A DNA stretch of 53,567 nucleotides from Eisenbergiella porci (GTDB taxonomy: Bacteria; Bacillota; Clostridia; Lachnospirales; Lachnospiraceae): NCBI RefSeq assembly GCF_009696275.1, contig NZ_VUMI01000039.1, positions 1 through 53,567 of the forward strand, given 5' to 3'. Below the pieces are notes generated by a model. The model had not been told where the DNA came from. It searched no databases and saw only the letters and a program-made list of their open reading frames with translations. The position numbers and the translations under genes are program-made. Shown one piece after another: positions 9,413-18,085 of the stretch (position 1 is its first letter; each line of letters begins with the position of its first letter).

Positions 9413-9445
9413 ATATAACAGCAGCCCGGCAGGCTGCTGTTATAT
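9413..9445 (-). terminator. Strong hairpin downstream of the DUF3783 gene
   Basis: ATATAACAGCAGCC and GGCTGCTGTTATAT form a perfect 14-bp stem with a 5-base loop, 46 bases past the stop codon of the gene ending at 9491. There is no strong T-run, so it may act as a weak terminator or mRNA-end stabiliser. Confidence 0.5.
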
Positions 9446-9490
9446 AAAGGCTTCCTTATATTGGAGGAAACTCCGATCTCATTCAAATGC

Positions 9491-9868
9491 TCAGCGCTTC
9501 CCATGCATCTGGGCATGTTCCTTTTTCAGTTCTTCGAACAGCTGCAGGGAACTCCAGACCTGATTGGTTTCCGTAAGGACAGCCTTCAGGCCTACCCCAG
9601 CCAGCCCGTTCTGACGGAAGGCGTCCAGCGCCTTATCGATATCGTCTCCGATGAATCCCGCAAAAACCACCATTTCCTGCTCCAGCTGGGGGCCTTCATA
9701 TACTTTTCCCAGCGGAAGGATTCCCGGTAATCCGGCAAGATAGCCCAACGGATATCCGTATTCTTCCTTTTTTACTTCACGAATCCGAAACGGCAGCTTT
9801 TCCAGGGCTTTATGCGCCTGTGCCAGCCGGATTCCTTCAAAATGATACAGCAGAACCATTTTCTCCAT
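9491..9868 (-). CDS. DUF3783 domain-containing protein
   Basis: 125 residues from the ATG at 9868, which has GGGAG 5 bases upstream; the longer GTG-initiated frame does not. It matches the small DUF3783 family of Clostridia (LLYHFEG at the N terminus, PLGYLAGLPG in the middle, VVFAGF and a C-terminal LFEELKKEH helix). No membrane segment or signal. The family has no known function. It lies 93 bp downstream of an aldehyde dehydrogenase gene on the same strand. Confidence 0.75.
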   Translation of the reverse strand: MEKMVLLYHFEGIRLAQAHKALEKLPFRIREVKKEEYGYPLGYLAGLPGILPLGKVYEGPQLEQEMVVFAGFIGDDIDKALDAFRQNGLAGVGLKAVLTETNQVWSSLQLFEELKKEHAQMHGKR

Positions 9869-9961
9869 ATTCGCTCCCATCTGCGTGCCGGGCACGCGCT
9901 TCCTTCACTGCAGCGGGCGGAACTGTAATGTTTTGTGCTTCACAGCTGCCGCCCTGTCAGA

Positions 9962-11332
9962 TTATTTTAAAAATTTCCGCATCAGCTTATCCTTCGTTTT
10001 CGTATATGGCATATAGCGAACAGGCAAATCCATCCAGGTGGATTTATTCACAACGGACTTTTCATGGCTGAAGGTTTCGAAGCTCTTTTTCCCATGATAG
10101 GAGCCCATGCCGCTCGCTCCCACGCCGCCGAAGCCCATACGGGAAGTGGCAAGATGGATGATGGTATCGTTGATGCAGCCGCCGCCGAAGGAAAGACTGC
10201 CCGTAATCCGATCTGCCGTCTCCCTGCTGTTTGTAAACAGGTACAGCGCAAGCGGTTTGGGCCTGTCCGTCACGAACCGCTCCACCTCGCTGATATCCCG
10301 GAACGTCATTACCGGCAGCACAGGCCCGAAAATTTCCTCCTGCATCACCGGCGCATCCGGGCTTACATCCTTTAAAACCGTAGGCGCGATCTGTAAAGTT
10401 TCCCGTTTCCCGCAGCCGCCGGTGACAATCGTCTCGCCCTGCACAAGCCCCAATACCCGATCATAATGCTTTTCATTGATCATTTTGGGATATTCAGGGT
10501 TGCTGAAGGGCTGTTTCCCGATCATTTTATCAATCCATTTCACCAGATAACCGATGAACTCCTCCTTCACCGATTCATGGACAAAGCAGTAATCCGGGGC
10601 TACGCAGGTCTGTCCGCTGTTTAAAAACTTGCCGAACACAATCCGTTTTGCCGCCAGGGAAAGCTTTGCATCCCGATCCACAATACAGGGGCTTTTTCCT
10701 CCCAGCTCCAGCGTGACAGGAGTCAGGTGGGCTGCGGCCTTTTCCATCACCAGGTGTCCCACCGCCACGCTTCCGGTAAAGAAAATATAGTCAAACTTCT
10801 GTTCCAGGAGCCGGGCGTTTTCCTGCCTGCCGCCCTCCACCACCGCCACATAATCCTCCTGGAAGGTCTCGCCGATAATTCTTTTGAGAATGGCAGAGGT
10901 TGCCGGCGCATAGGCCGAGGGCTTAATAATACAGCAGTTACCTGCCGCAATGGCTCCCGCCGCAGGCTCCAGGGACAGCATAAAGGGATAATTCCAGGGA
11001 GACATGACAAGCGCCGCGCCGTAAGGCTCCTGCACCACATAGCTTTTGGCATGAAACTGCGCCAGCGGCGTGCGCACCCGTCTGGTTTTGCTCCACGCAG
11101 CAGTGTTCTTTATGAGAAAGCGAAGCTCGCTCAGGGATAACCCTACTTCCGTCATGTAGCCCTCAAAGGCGGATTTGTGCAGATCCGCATACAGCGCCTC
11201 ATTGATTTCCTTCTCATATTTCACGATGGAATTCTCCAGCTTCTGCAGGGCCGCTATACGGAAGGCCACGTCCTTCGTACGCCCTGTCCGGAAAAAATCC
11301 CTTTGTCTTTGCACCAGTTCTTCTATTTCCAT
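9962..11332 (-). CDS. Aldehyde dehydrogenase (NAD(P)+)
   Basis: 456 residues from the ATG at 11332 (AAAGGAG upstream), the length of class 3-like ALDHs. Oxidises aldehydes to carboxylic acids in the cytosol. Visible: SPWNYPF (~111), the cofactor loop FFTGSVAVG (~184-192), general base in TLELGGKSP (Glu ~209) and the catalytic Cys in NSGQTC (~243), then EEIFGPVLPV. The natural substrate cannot be read from sequence. It lies 66 bp downstream of a MocR-type regulator on the same strand, which suggests possible control. Confidence 0.88.
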   Translation of the reverse strand: MEIEELVQRQRDFFRTGRTKDVAFRIAALQKLENSIVKYEKEINEALYADLHKSAFEGYMTEVGLSLSELRFLIKNTAAWSKTRRVRTPLAQFHAKSYVVQEPYGAALVMSPWNYPFMLSLEPAAGAIAAGNCCIIKPSAYAPATSAILKRIIGETFQEDYVAVVEGGRQENARLLEQKFDYIFFTGSVAVGHLVMEKAAAHLTPVTLELGGKSPCIVDRDAKLSLAAKRIVFGKFLNSGQTCVAPDYCFVHESVKEEFIGYLVKWIDKMIGKQPFSNPEYPKMINEKHYDRVLGLVQGETIVTGGCGKRETLQIAPTVLKDVSPDAPVMQEEIFGPVLPVMTFRDISEVERFVTDRPKPLALYLFTNSRETADRITGSLSFGGGCINDTIIHLATSRMGFGGVGASGMGSYHGKKSFETFSHEKSVVNKSTWMDLPVRYMPYTKTKDKLMRKFLK

Positions 11333-11398
11333 ACCCTTGCTCCTTTCAGCAACTGCGACCGGCTCCCATAACAGTTCCGTCAACTGTGTTTCCCGTTC

Positions 11399-12814
11399 CT
11401 ACAGCACTTCCCTAAGCCTGCCAATCCCTTCCCTGATCTCTTCTTTCTCCAATCCGGCATAACCGATTAATAACGTAGCCTCCTGCTCCAGGGAGGGGCC
11501 CAGCGACGCTTCATGCAGCCCGTACAGCCTGACTCTTTTCTCCTCCGCCCGCCGTAAAAGTGTTTCCTCCTCCACATGCTCCCTGGAGGTGAGCAGCACA
11601 TGCAGGCCCGCATATTCCCCGGACAGACGGTATTTTTTCAGCAAAGGCTTCAGCTCCTCCAGGAGGATATCATGCTTTTCCTTATACAGCTTGCGCATTT
11701 TGTTCAAATGACGTTCGAACGCGCCGCTTCGTATGAATTCGTTAAGTATGGTCTGATCGATCCGGGACACCGTGGAGGAAAAAAAGCCGCACTCCCTTTC
11801 ATACCGCTTCAGCAGCGCAGGCGGCAGCACCATAAAGCTTACGCGGATCGCCGGCGCTATGGACTTGGAAAATGTACCGATATAAATCACCTTTCCCGCC
11901 GTATCCGACGCCTGCAGGGACGGCACCGGCTTGCCCCGGTAACGGAATTCACTGTCGTAATCATCCTCAATCAGATACCTGTCCGACGCCCCCGCAGCCC
12001 ATTTCAAAAGCTCCATCCGCCTGCCGATAGGCATCACCACGCCGGTGGGATATTGATGGGAGGGCATACAGTAGGCTACATTTGCTCCGGAAAGCGCCAG
12101 CTGCTTCACGGAAATCCCGTTTTCATCCACAGGGACGGTCACCACTCCGGATGCAAAGGACGAGAAAATACGATAGGCTCTCCGGTAGGAGGGATTTTCA
12201 AAGGCCACACAGATATCCCTGCCCAGAATGTATTGCAGAAGAAGCAGAAGATAATCGTTTCCCGCACCCACGATAATCTGCTCCGGGGATGCATTCACCC
12301 CTCTTGAGGAATGAAGATAACGGCAGATAGTCAGGCGGAAATCCTTGTCCCCCCTCGGCTCTCCCAGCGCAAACAGTTCCTTCCTGTCACCGCTTAGAAT
12401 CTCTTTTGTTATTTTCCTCCATGTTCCGAAGGGAAAGGCGCTCATGTCAATGGCGTTGGGAGAAAAATCGTAATCAAAAGCCTTCTGCTGCTTTTGCTGC
12501 AGGTCGGGTTTGTCAGCGCCATCCCCCTTCTCCCGGGAAAGCTCCGACATCATCTGGTAAAGCTCCTCCACCCGGCACACATAATAGCCCCGGTAAGCGG
12601 AGGCTTCTATATACCCCTCCGAGAGCAGCTGCCCATAGGCAAGCTCCACCGTGCTGCGCGCCACCTGCAGATATTCCGCCAGGGAACGCGTGGAGGGAAG
12701 CTTCTCTCCTGCAAGAAGCTTCCCCTCCTTAATTTCATCTCTGATGTATTCGTAAATCTGTTCATACAGATGTCTGCTGCCGTCCTCCGTCAGCTGTATT
12801 GCCAAATCATTCAT
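11399..12814 (-). CDS. MocR/PdxR-type GntR regulator with aminotransferase domain
   Basis: 471 residues. N-terminal winged HTH of the GntR family (~10-75, LPSTRSLAEYLQVARSTVELAY), a linker, then a fold-type I aminotransferase-like domain (~110-471) with the PLP lysine in GTFSKSIAP and an IEDDYDSEFRY motif. Such proteins are PLP-sensing transcription factors, often controlling vitamin B6 or amino acid genes. No pdxST genes are nearby. The adjacent downstream ALDH gene is the only obvious candidate target. Confidence 0.85.
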   Translation of the reverse strand: MNDLAIQLTEDGSRHLYEQIYEYIRDEIKEGKLLAGEKLPSTRSLAEYLQVARSTVELAYGQLLSEGYIEASAYRGYYVCRVEELYQMMSELSREKGDGADKPDLQQKQQKAFDYDFSPNAIDMSAFPFGTWRKITKEILSGDRKELFALGEPRGDKDFRLTICRYLHSSRGVNASPEQIIVGAGNDYLLLLLQYILGRDICVAFENPSYRRAYRIFSSFASGVVTVPVDENGISVKQLALSGANVAYCMPSHQYPTGVVMPIGRRMELLKWAAGASDRYLIEDDYDSEFRYRGKPVPSLQASDTAGKVIYIGTFSKSIAPAIRVSFMVLPPALLKRYERECGFFSSTVSRIDQTILNEFIRSGAFERHLNKMRKLYKEKHDILLEELKPLLKKYRLSGEYAGLHVLLTSREHVEEETLLRRAEEKRVRLYGLHEASLGPSLEQEATLLIGYAGLEKEEIREGIGRLREVL

Positions 12815-12888
12815 ATTTTTACCTGCTGCATATCACAGGTCCTCCTGTGATACTGCATCACCCAGTAATTGGAAAGCGCCTTCCCGGC

Positions 12889-14553
12889 TTAGCCCTGTTT
12901 GGGCAGCTTGAAAGAGCTCTTCAGGGATACGATACGGTTGAACACCGGCGCACCCGGTTTGGAATCCTTATAGTCCGCACAGAAAAAGCCCTGCCTTACA
13001 AACTGAAAGCTCTCATAAGGAGCCGCCTCCTTCAGGGAAGGCTCCAGATAGCATTCCTTAACGATTAGAGAATTGGGATTCAGATTCAGGCTGCCGTCTT
13101 CATTATAAACGCCCTTCTCCTCATCAATGATATTCTCATACAGCCTCACCTCAGCCTTGAAGGCCTTATCTGCGCACACCCAGTGTATGGTTCCCTTCAC
13201 CTTACGGGCATTGAAGCCGCTGCCGGATTTGGTTTCCGGATCGTAGGTACAGTGCACCACCGTCACATTGCCGTCTTCGTCCTTTTCAAAGCCCGTGCAG
13301 GTCACAAAATATGCGTTCATCAGGCGCACCTCATTGCCGGGGAACAGACGGAAATACTTCTTTGGCGGTTCTTCCATAAAATCGTCTCTTTCGATATACA
13401 GCTCTCTCCCGAAAGGAATCTCACGGCTTCCCAGTTCCTCATTTTCCAGGTTGTTGGGAGCCTCCAGCGTCTCAATCTGTCCTTCCGGATAATTGTCAAT
13501 CACCAGCTTAATAGGATCCAGAACCGCCATGACTCTGGGCTTCTTCAGCTTCAAATCCTCCCTGATGCAGTACTCCAGCATAGCGTAATCCACGGAGGAG
13601 TTGCTCTTGGATACACCGCAAAGATCCACAAACATCTGGATGGACTCCGGCGTGAAGCCTCTTCTTCTCAGGGCAGCCACGGAAACAAGCCTTGGATCAT
13701 CCCAGCCGTCCACAATGCCTTCCTCTACCAGCCTCTTGATATAACGTTTTCCCGTTACCACGTTGGTAAGGTACATTTTTGCAAATTCGATCTGCCTGGG
13801 GGGCTGCGGATATTCCAGTTCCCTCACCACCCAGTCATACAACGGCCTGTGATCCTCAAATTCCAGCGTACAAATGGAATGCGTAATCCCTTCAATCGCG
13901 TCCTCAATGGGATGGGCAAAATCATACATGGGATAAATGCACCATTTATCTCCCGTATTATGGTGGTTCATATGCGCCACACGGTAAATTACCGGATCAC
14001 GCATGTTCATATTCGGGGATGTCATGTCGATTCTGGCGCGCAGCACCTTTTCCCCGTCGGCATACCTGCCGTTTTTCATATCTTCAAACAGCGTAAGATT
14101 TTCTTCCACGCTTCTTGCGCTGGCAGGATCCTCCTTGCCGGGTTCTGTCAGCGTACCTCTGTACTCCCTGATCTGCTCTGCGGAAAGATCGGATACATAA
14201 GCCTTTCCCTTTTTGATCAGCTTAACAGCAGCCTCATACATCTGGTCAAAATAATTGGAGGCAAAGAAAAGCCTGTCCTCCCAGTCTGCGCCCAGCCACT
14301 TCACATCTTCCTTAATAGATTCCACGAATTCCTGCTTTTCCTTGGTGGGATTCGTATCATCAAAACGGAGATTGAATTTTCCGCCGTATTCCTTTGCCAG
14401 ACCGGAGTTTAAAAGGATGCTCTTGGCATGTCCGATATGCAGGTAGCCATTGGGCTCCGGCGGGAAACGGGTATGCACCGTATCATAGACACCCTCTGCC
14501 AGGTCCTTGTCAATCATCTGCTCAATAAAATTCTTGCTTATCTCACTGCTCAT
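12889..14553 (-). CDS. glnS: Glutaminyl-tRNA synthetase
   Basis: About 554 residues from [12 protein letters not shown] (ATG at 14553); an ATG six codons upstream (14571) is also possible because both have weak ribosome binding sites. Class I synthetase that charges tRNA(Gln) directly. Seen: HIGH motif in [17 protein letters not shown], the [16 protein letters not shown] signature of GlnRS, and a C-terminal anticodon-binding beta-barrel domain. The second class I motif reads [10 protein letters not shown] rather than the usual MSKR form. The presence of glnS together with gatCAB (32-36 kb) implies that the amidotransferase here serves tRNA(Asn) rather than tRNA(Gln). Confidence 0.92.
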   Translation of the reverse strand: MSSEISKNFIEQMIDKDLAEGVYDTVHTRFPPEPNGYLHIGHAKSILLNSGLAKEYGGKFNLRFDDTNPTKEKQEFVESIKEDVKWLGADWEDRLFFASNYFDQMYEAAVKLIKKGKAYVSDLSAEQIREYRGTLTEPGKEDPASARSVEENLTLFEDMKNGRYADGEKVLRARIDMTSPNMNMRDPVIYRVAHMNHHNTGDKWCIYPMYDFAHPIEDAIEGITHSICTLEFEDHRPLYDWVVRELEYPQPPRQIEFAKMYLTNVVTGKRYIKRLVEEGIVDGWDDPRLVSVAALRRRGFTPESIQMFVDLCGVSKSNSSVDYAMLEYCIREDLKLKKPRVMAVLDPIKLVIDNYPEGQIETLEAPNNLENEELGSREIPFGRELYIERDDFMEEPPKKYFRLFPGNEVRLMNAYFVTCTGFEKDEDGNVTVVHCTYDPETKSGSGFNARKVKGTIHWVCADKAFKAEVRLYENIIDEEKGVYNEDGSLNLNPNSLIVKECYLEPSLKEAAPYESFQFVRQGFFCADYKDSKPGAPVFNRIVSLKSSFKLPKQG

Positions 14554-14652
14554 GCTCTTTTTCCCGCCCATACGGCCTTCACAGCTCCTGTAAGCCTGCG
14601 CTGCCTGTCTTTCCGGCGGGTACTCCCTCCTTGAACCATACTTTATTATAAT

Positions 14653-14797
14653 CTGTAACTGCATTATCTCAGCGGCGGGTAAAAATGTAAAAATCCATGT
14701 CCCATCGCCTTCAACGGCGGATTTTTACCTTCCGGCGCTGCACTTTTTCATGATCTGCGCAGCCGATGCGCAGACCTGGTGAATAGCTGTTAAAAAT
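14653..14797. repeat. Dispersed hairpin repeat, copy B
   Basis: Same layout as copy A at 8581-8672: AAATCC, 7-base bulge, ATCGCC, short loop, GGCGGATTT (14689-14726), followed by a GCGCTGCACTTT segment, and with GTAACTG/AGCTGTTA-like ends. It lies in the 520-bp gap upstream of glnS. Confidence 0.55.
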
Positions 14798-15072
14798 TAT
14801 CTTATCACAAGTATTCGGAATACGCAAAGAAAAAATACGGGAAAGCCCCGTTTTTATCAGGTTTCCAGTAACACTTCAGCGTCCGGGCCAGAGAGCGGGT
14901 TTCCGGAAATATTACCATAGTATTGTTCAACGTATTTTCTTTTCCGTTTCGCAGTTAATAACTTAATTATTGTAAAATTTTCATATCCTTTGTAGCGCAT
15001 CCTCCGGCACAGTGCTATAATGATTTCATATTTTGAAAATCAAAATACATATCTTTTGAGGAGGAACTAAAA
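14798..15072. other. Divergent intergenic region glnS / DUF975
   Basis: AT-rich and gene-free. It must hold the promoters of both divergent genes; I saw no T-box or other recognisable riboswitch upstream of glnS. GAGGAGGAA just before 15073 is the ribosome binding site of the DUF975 gene. Confidence 0.4.
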
Positions 15073-16077
15073 ATGGATCGTGTACAACTCAAAATGGATG
15101 CCAAAGCTGCCATGCAGCAGGCCAATCCTCATCCTGTCCTTGTAACTCTGGTATATCTGGTAATCCTTACAGCAGTCAACTTTGTGGTTTCCATGATGTC
15201 CGGCTTTTCCTCGCTGTTTACGGTCCTGGTAACGGACCCGGATGCCGCAGCCGCTATTTCCCTGGGAATGCTCGTTCCTTCCCTGCTGCTGTCTCTGGCC
15301 GCGACCCTGGTTATCGGCTTTATACAGATGGGCTACACCGCCTATACGCTTCGCGTGGTGAACCGGCAGCCCGCAGGCATTAATGATTTATTTGCCTATG
15401 CCCGCTACTGCCTGAAAATCTGGGGACTGACCATCGTAATGGGCATTTTTGTAATGCTCTGGTCCCTGCTCTTCTGGTTCCCCGGCATCATTGCCTATTA
15501 CCGCTATTCCCAGGCCTTTTACATACTTGCTGAAAATCCGGAAAAGGGAATCATGGACTGCATCAACGAAAGCAAGGCCATGATGTACGGACATAAAATG
15601 GATAAATTCGTATTGGATTTGTCCTTTATCCTCTGGTATCTTCTGGCAGGCGTTACCTGTGGAATCGCCGGAATCTACGTCACTCCTTATGTCGGAATTA
15701 CCAATGCAGGCTTCTACAACAGCCTGAAATACGGCGGAAGCTATCAGCAAAACGGCTATGGCCCCAATTATGGAGCTTACCAGCAGGGCGGATTCCAGCA
15801 AAACGGTTATCAGCAGGGTCAGGGCGGCTACCAGCAGGGATATGGCCAGCAGGGCTTCGGTAATCCTTATCAGCAGGGCTATGATCCTAATTACCAGCAG
15901 AATGCCAACCCGCAGGGTTTTAATCCTAACTATCAGCAGAATGCCAATCCGCAGGGCTTTGACCCCAATTACCAGCAGAATGGTAACCCGCAGGGTTTTG
16001 ATCCTAATTACCAGCAAAACAGTACTCCGCAGGATTATAATGCGGAAGCCGGTACTGATACAAATCAGCCTGTCTGA
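15073..16077 (+). CDS. DUF975 membrane protein with Q/N/G/Y-rich repeat tail
   Basis: 334 residues. Residues ~20-215 carry five or six membrane helices with the DUF975 pattern (GFIQMGYTAYTLRVVN, YRYSQAFYILAENP, MYGHKMDKFVLDLSFILW). From ~220 to the end is a low-complexity tail of Gln, Asn, Gly, Tyr and Pro, ending in a 13-residue repeat of the form NPQGFDPNYQQNx. DUF975 proteins are integral membrane proteins of unknown role. The tail is prion-like in composition and should be cytosolic or external depending on topology, which I cannot settle. A terminator follows at 16093. Confidence 0.8.
   Translation: MDRVQLKMDAKAAMQQANPHPVLVTLVYLVILTAVNFVVSMMSGFSSLFTVLVTDPDAAAAISLGMLVPSLLLSLAATLVIGFIQMGYTAYTLRVVNRQPAGINDLFAYARYCLKIWGLTIVMGIFVMLWSLLFWFPGIIAYYRYSQAFYILAENPEKGIMDCINESKAMMYGHKMDKFVLDLSFILWYLLAGVTCGIAGIYVTPYVGITNAGFYNSLKYGGSYQQNGYGPNYGAYQQGGFQQNGYQQGQGGYQQGYGQQGFGNPYQQGYDPNYQQNANPQGFNPNYQQNANPQGFDPNYQQNGNPQGFDPNYQQNSTPQDYNAEAGTDTNQPV
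15881..16044 (+). repeat. 39-bp coding tandem repeat in the DUF975 gene
   Basis: Three full 39-bp units (15901, 15940 and 15979) and partial units on both sides, each coding 13 residues. Codon-level differences between units show the repeat is not brand new. Confidence 0.8.
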
Positions 16078-16092
16078 TAAACAGCTACTTAA

Positions 16093-16126
16093 AAGGAATC
16101 CGCCGTCATGGGGATTCCTTTTCTTT
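16093..16126 (+). terminator. Terminator after the DUF975 gene
   Basis: AAGGAATCC and GGATTCCTT form a 9-bp stem with a 10-base loop, followed by TTCTTTATT. Confidence 0.7.
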
Positions 16127-16205
16127 ATTAGTTTTTTTCCACAATCCAGTTCCGGATTACTTAAATAATCCACAATTCACTGCTTTTTACTGAAAGGAGG
16201 CAAGT

Positions 16206-16778
16206 TTGAAACATAAATTATATCACGCAATGATCGCCCTGTGCATTGGTATGCTTTTTGCCGCCTGTTCCGGAAGGCCTTTAGAACAGAAGGAGCCTGC
16301 CGTTTCTGCTGCCGAATCAACGGAGGCCTCCTTCTCTTGGGAAAGCCCTGTGGAATCCGAAACAGAGCAGCCGCTGCCCAACATGCTGTATGCCCGGGAT
16401 AAGCTTTTTGTCTCCACCGGCAGAAAAGCCATATTAACCTGCGGTACTGCAGACGGCAATATCACTTCCGTCACAGCGCCAAACCAGGAGCTCTCCGAAA
16501 ACGGACAGGCCAATTTCGGCAGCGTCGGTGCGGACTACGTTTCCGCAGCCGAACATGCAATGGCTGTGGAAATCGATGGAATCTACATTCTTTTCCTGAC
16601 GCCGGGATGGACAGAATATCAGGGACAATATTTCAGCGAGGAGGAGCTGTCACCGGACACCCTCAAATGGCTGGATAACAACTACAACCTGTCTGAGGAG
16701 GAACAGCTGGCTATTTCCTATATTCCCGCTGAACTCATCCGTCAGGAGGAACCTCCCTTAGTAACTAAAACGAAATAA
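16206..16778 (+). CDS. Putative lipoprotein
   Basis: 190 residues from a TTG start with a very strong GAAAGGAGG five bases upstream. Signal peptide with lipobox LFAAC (Cys ~21) and an acidic Ser/Glu-rich linker. The mature domain (~60-190) has no family I recognise; it has a VSAAEHAMAVEIDGIYILFL core that could be a small beta-rich fold. Surface-anchored. A double-hairpin terminator follows. Function unknown. Confidence 0.65.
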   Translation: MKHKLYHAMIALCIGMLFAACSGRPLEQKEPAVSAAESTEASFSWESPVESETEQPLPNMLYARDKLFVSTGRKAILTCGTADGNITSVTAPNQELSENGQANFGSVGADYVSAAEHAMAVEIDGIYILFLTPGWTEYQGQYFSEEELSPDTLKWLDNNYNLSEEEQLAISYIPAELIRQEEPPLVTKTK

Positions 16779-16798
16779 AATTAAAAGCAACCAATATA

Positions 16799-16858
16799 AA
16801 GGCCCCGGAAACCGCCAGTTCAGATAAACTGAACTGCTGTGTTCCGAAGGCCTTTTTT
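16799..16858 (+). terminator. Terminator after the lipoprotein gene
   Basis: AGGCC/GGCCT outer stem enclosing a perfect 8-bp CAGTTCAG/CTGAACTG inner hairpin, then TTTTTT. Confidence 0.7.
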
Positions 16859-17086
16859 ATCTAACTTTATTTATGAAATTTTTACTTTACTGTCTCTTGT
16901 TTTTTTACGCTGCCTGTGTTATTATTTTTTCATCTATAATTCTATTTTTATTCCGGCAGTTCTGCCGACAGTTCTCACTCATTTATTTTATTGGAAAGGG
17001 AGGGATGCCTTTGTACTGATTTATCTGATTTTCGTTTATATATTGCTATGTTTCCCATACCTGTGATAAAATAAAGGAGATAACAA

Positions 17087-17932
17087 ATGACAGACAAAAA
17101 AAGCAAAATGGTTCCGCTCAGCGAACTGACGCTGCTGGATCGGTTTCTTTTCGATGAAGTTATGGAAAATGAACAGATACACCAGCTCATTCTTGAAATT
17201 ATATTAGGAAAGGATATCGCCCTCCTGACCAGGGCCGAAACGGAAAAGGAACTGCGTACAAGCCCGCTTCTGCGTTCCATCCGCATGGATGTCTTTTCCA
17301 TGGACGAAGAAGGATTCATCTACAATACGGAAGCTCAGAAGCAGCCCAGGCCTGACTTGCCCAAAAGAAGCCGTTACTACCAGGGTCTGCTGGATTCCTC
17401 GCTGCTGGAACCCGGTTCCGTACATTTCAATTTGCTGAATGATTCCTTCATTATCATCATAACGCCCTACGATGTTTTCGGACTGGGAAAATACCGCTAT
17501 ACCTTCCGCGCCAGATGCGACGAGAATACTTCCTGTATTCTTCCTGACGGCGCAACGCGGATTTTCCTTAACACCAAAGGAACTAACAGGGAGGAAGCCG
17601 GCGAGGAGCTGGCACAGTTCCTGGAATATGCGGAGAAAACGGACGACATTTCCGCTCTGAATTCGAACAATGAGAAAATCCTCAGAATTCATGAACACAT
17701 CCGCATGCTCAAATCCAGCGAAGAGATGGGAGTGAAGTATATGCAGGCATGGGAAGAAAAATTGCAGGTACTGGAGGAAGGACGTTCTAAGGGCCTGGAG
17801 GAAGGCCTTGAAAAAGGAATTCAGCTTACAAAAAAAGTCCTGAAGCTTTCCGCGGAGGGCCGCAGCGAATCGGAAATTTCCGAACTCTGCGACATCTCTC
17901 CTGAACAGGTGCGCAGAATTCTGGACGCATAA
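17087..17932 (+). CDS. Rpn-family PD-(D/E)XK nuclease-like protein (PF12784 type)
   Basis: 281 residues, AAAGGAGA before the ATG. N-terminal nuclease-like domain (~10-230): DRFLFDEVM, a long helix, MDVFSMDEEGFIYNTEAQKQ giving the D...ExQ active-site pattern of the recombination-promoting nuclease/transposase-like family, then SRYYQGLLD. The C-terminal ~220-281 is a charged helix with GLEEGLEKGIQ and a small HTH-like end (GRSESEISELCDISPEQV). Such genes are scattered widely in Lachnospiraceae, often as multi-copy elements. It is flanked by strong terminators. Confidence 0.78.
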   Translation: MTDKKSKMVPLSELTLLDRFLFDEVMENEQIHQLILEIILGKDIALLTRAETEKELRTSPLLRSIRMDVFSMDEEGFIYNTEAQKQPRPDLPKRSRYYQGLLDSSLLEPGSVHFNLLNDSFIIIITPYDVFGLGKYRYTFRARCDENTSCILPDGATRIFLNTKGTNREEAGEELAQFLEYAEKTDDISALNSNNEKILRIHEHIRMLKSSEEMGVKYMQAWEEKLQVLEEGRSKGLEEGLEKGIQLTKKVLKLSAEGRSESEISELCDISPEQVRRILDA

Positions 17933-17953
17933 TTCCTGCTGTAAAAAATGGCA

Positions 17954-17998
17954 AAAAGAGGTGTTCTTCCGGCTGCCCGCCGGGAGAACACCTCTTTT
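17954..17998 (+). terminator. Strong terminator after the Rpn-like gene
   Basis: AAAAGAGGTGTTCT pairs with AGAACACCTCTTTT (14 bp), with a second CCGGC/GCCGG pairing inside. It has T-runs on both strands, so it may also stop minus-strand reading from the purH-like gene. Confidence 0.8.
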
Positions 17999-18003
17999 AC
18001 CAT

Positions 18004-18028
18004 AACAGTTCAGTAACCAACTATTACC
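18004..18028. repeat. AACAGTTC palindromic repeat copy
   Basis: AACAGTTCAG, a short spacer and CAACTATTACC form a degenerate inverted repeat of the family also seen at 35265 and 41894. Confidence 0.4.
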
Positions 18029-18085
18029 TCTAACTATAGCCGCACAGCCATACAACCGCACAGCCTCCTGTACGGCTTTATTTTA

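Larger units (their letters stand above)
8506..9490. other. Gene-free region with repeats, G-runs and hairpins
   Basis: Nearly 1 kb without a credible gene: the open frames are short, lack ribosome binding sites and resemble nothing. It holds a dispersed hairpin repeat (8581-8672), several runs of 5-8 G on the plus strand (about 8876-9055), a 9-bp inverted repeat (8936-8962) and a 14-bp perfect hairpin (9413-9445). It also contains the start region of the 8505 LacI gene. Confidence 0.6.

Noticed and set aside
13183-14412. 409-codon open frame opposite glnS
   Set aside because: Long because of high GC and codon bias of the real gene on the minus strand; no start signal and no known protein features.
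14665-14800. T-box or other riboswitch upstream of glnS
   Set aside because: No GGTGGTACCGCG-like segment or specifier stem; the visible structure is the dispersed hairpin repeat.
16839-17066. 75-codon hydrophobic open frame before the Rpn-like gene
   Set aside because: Very rich in Phe/Leu/Tyr from AT-rich DNA, lies partly in a terminator and has no ribosome binding site.
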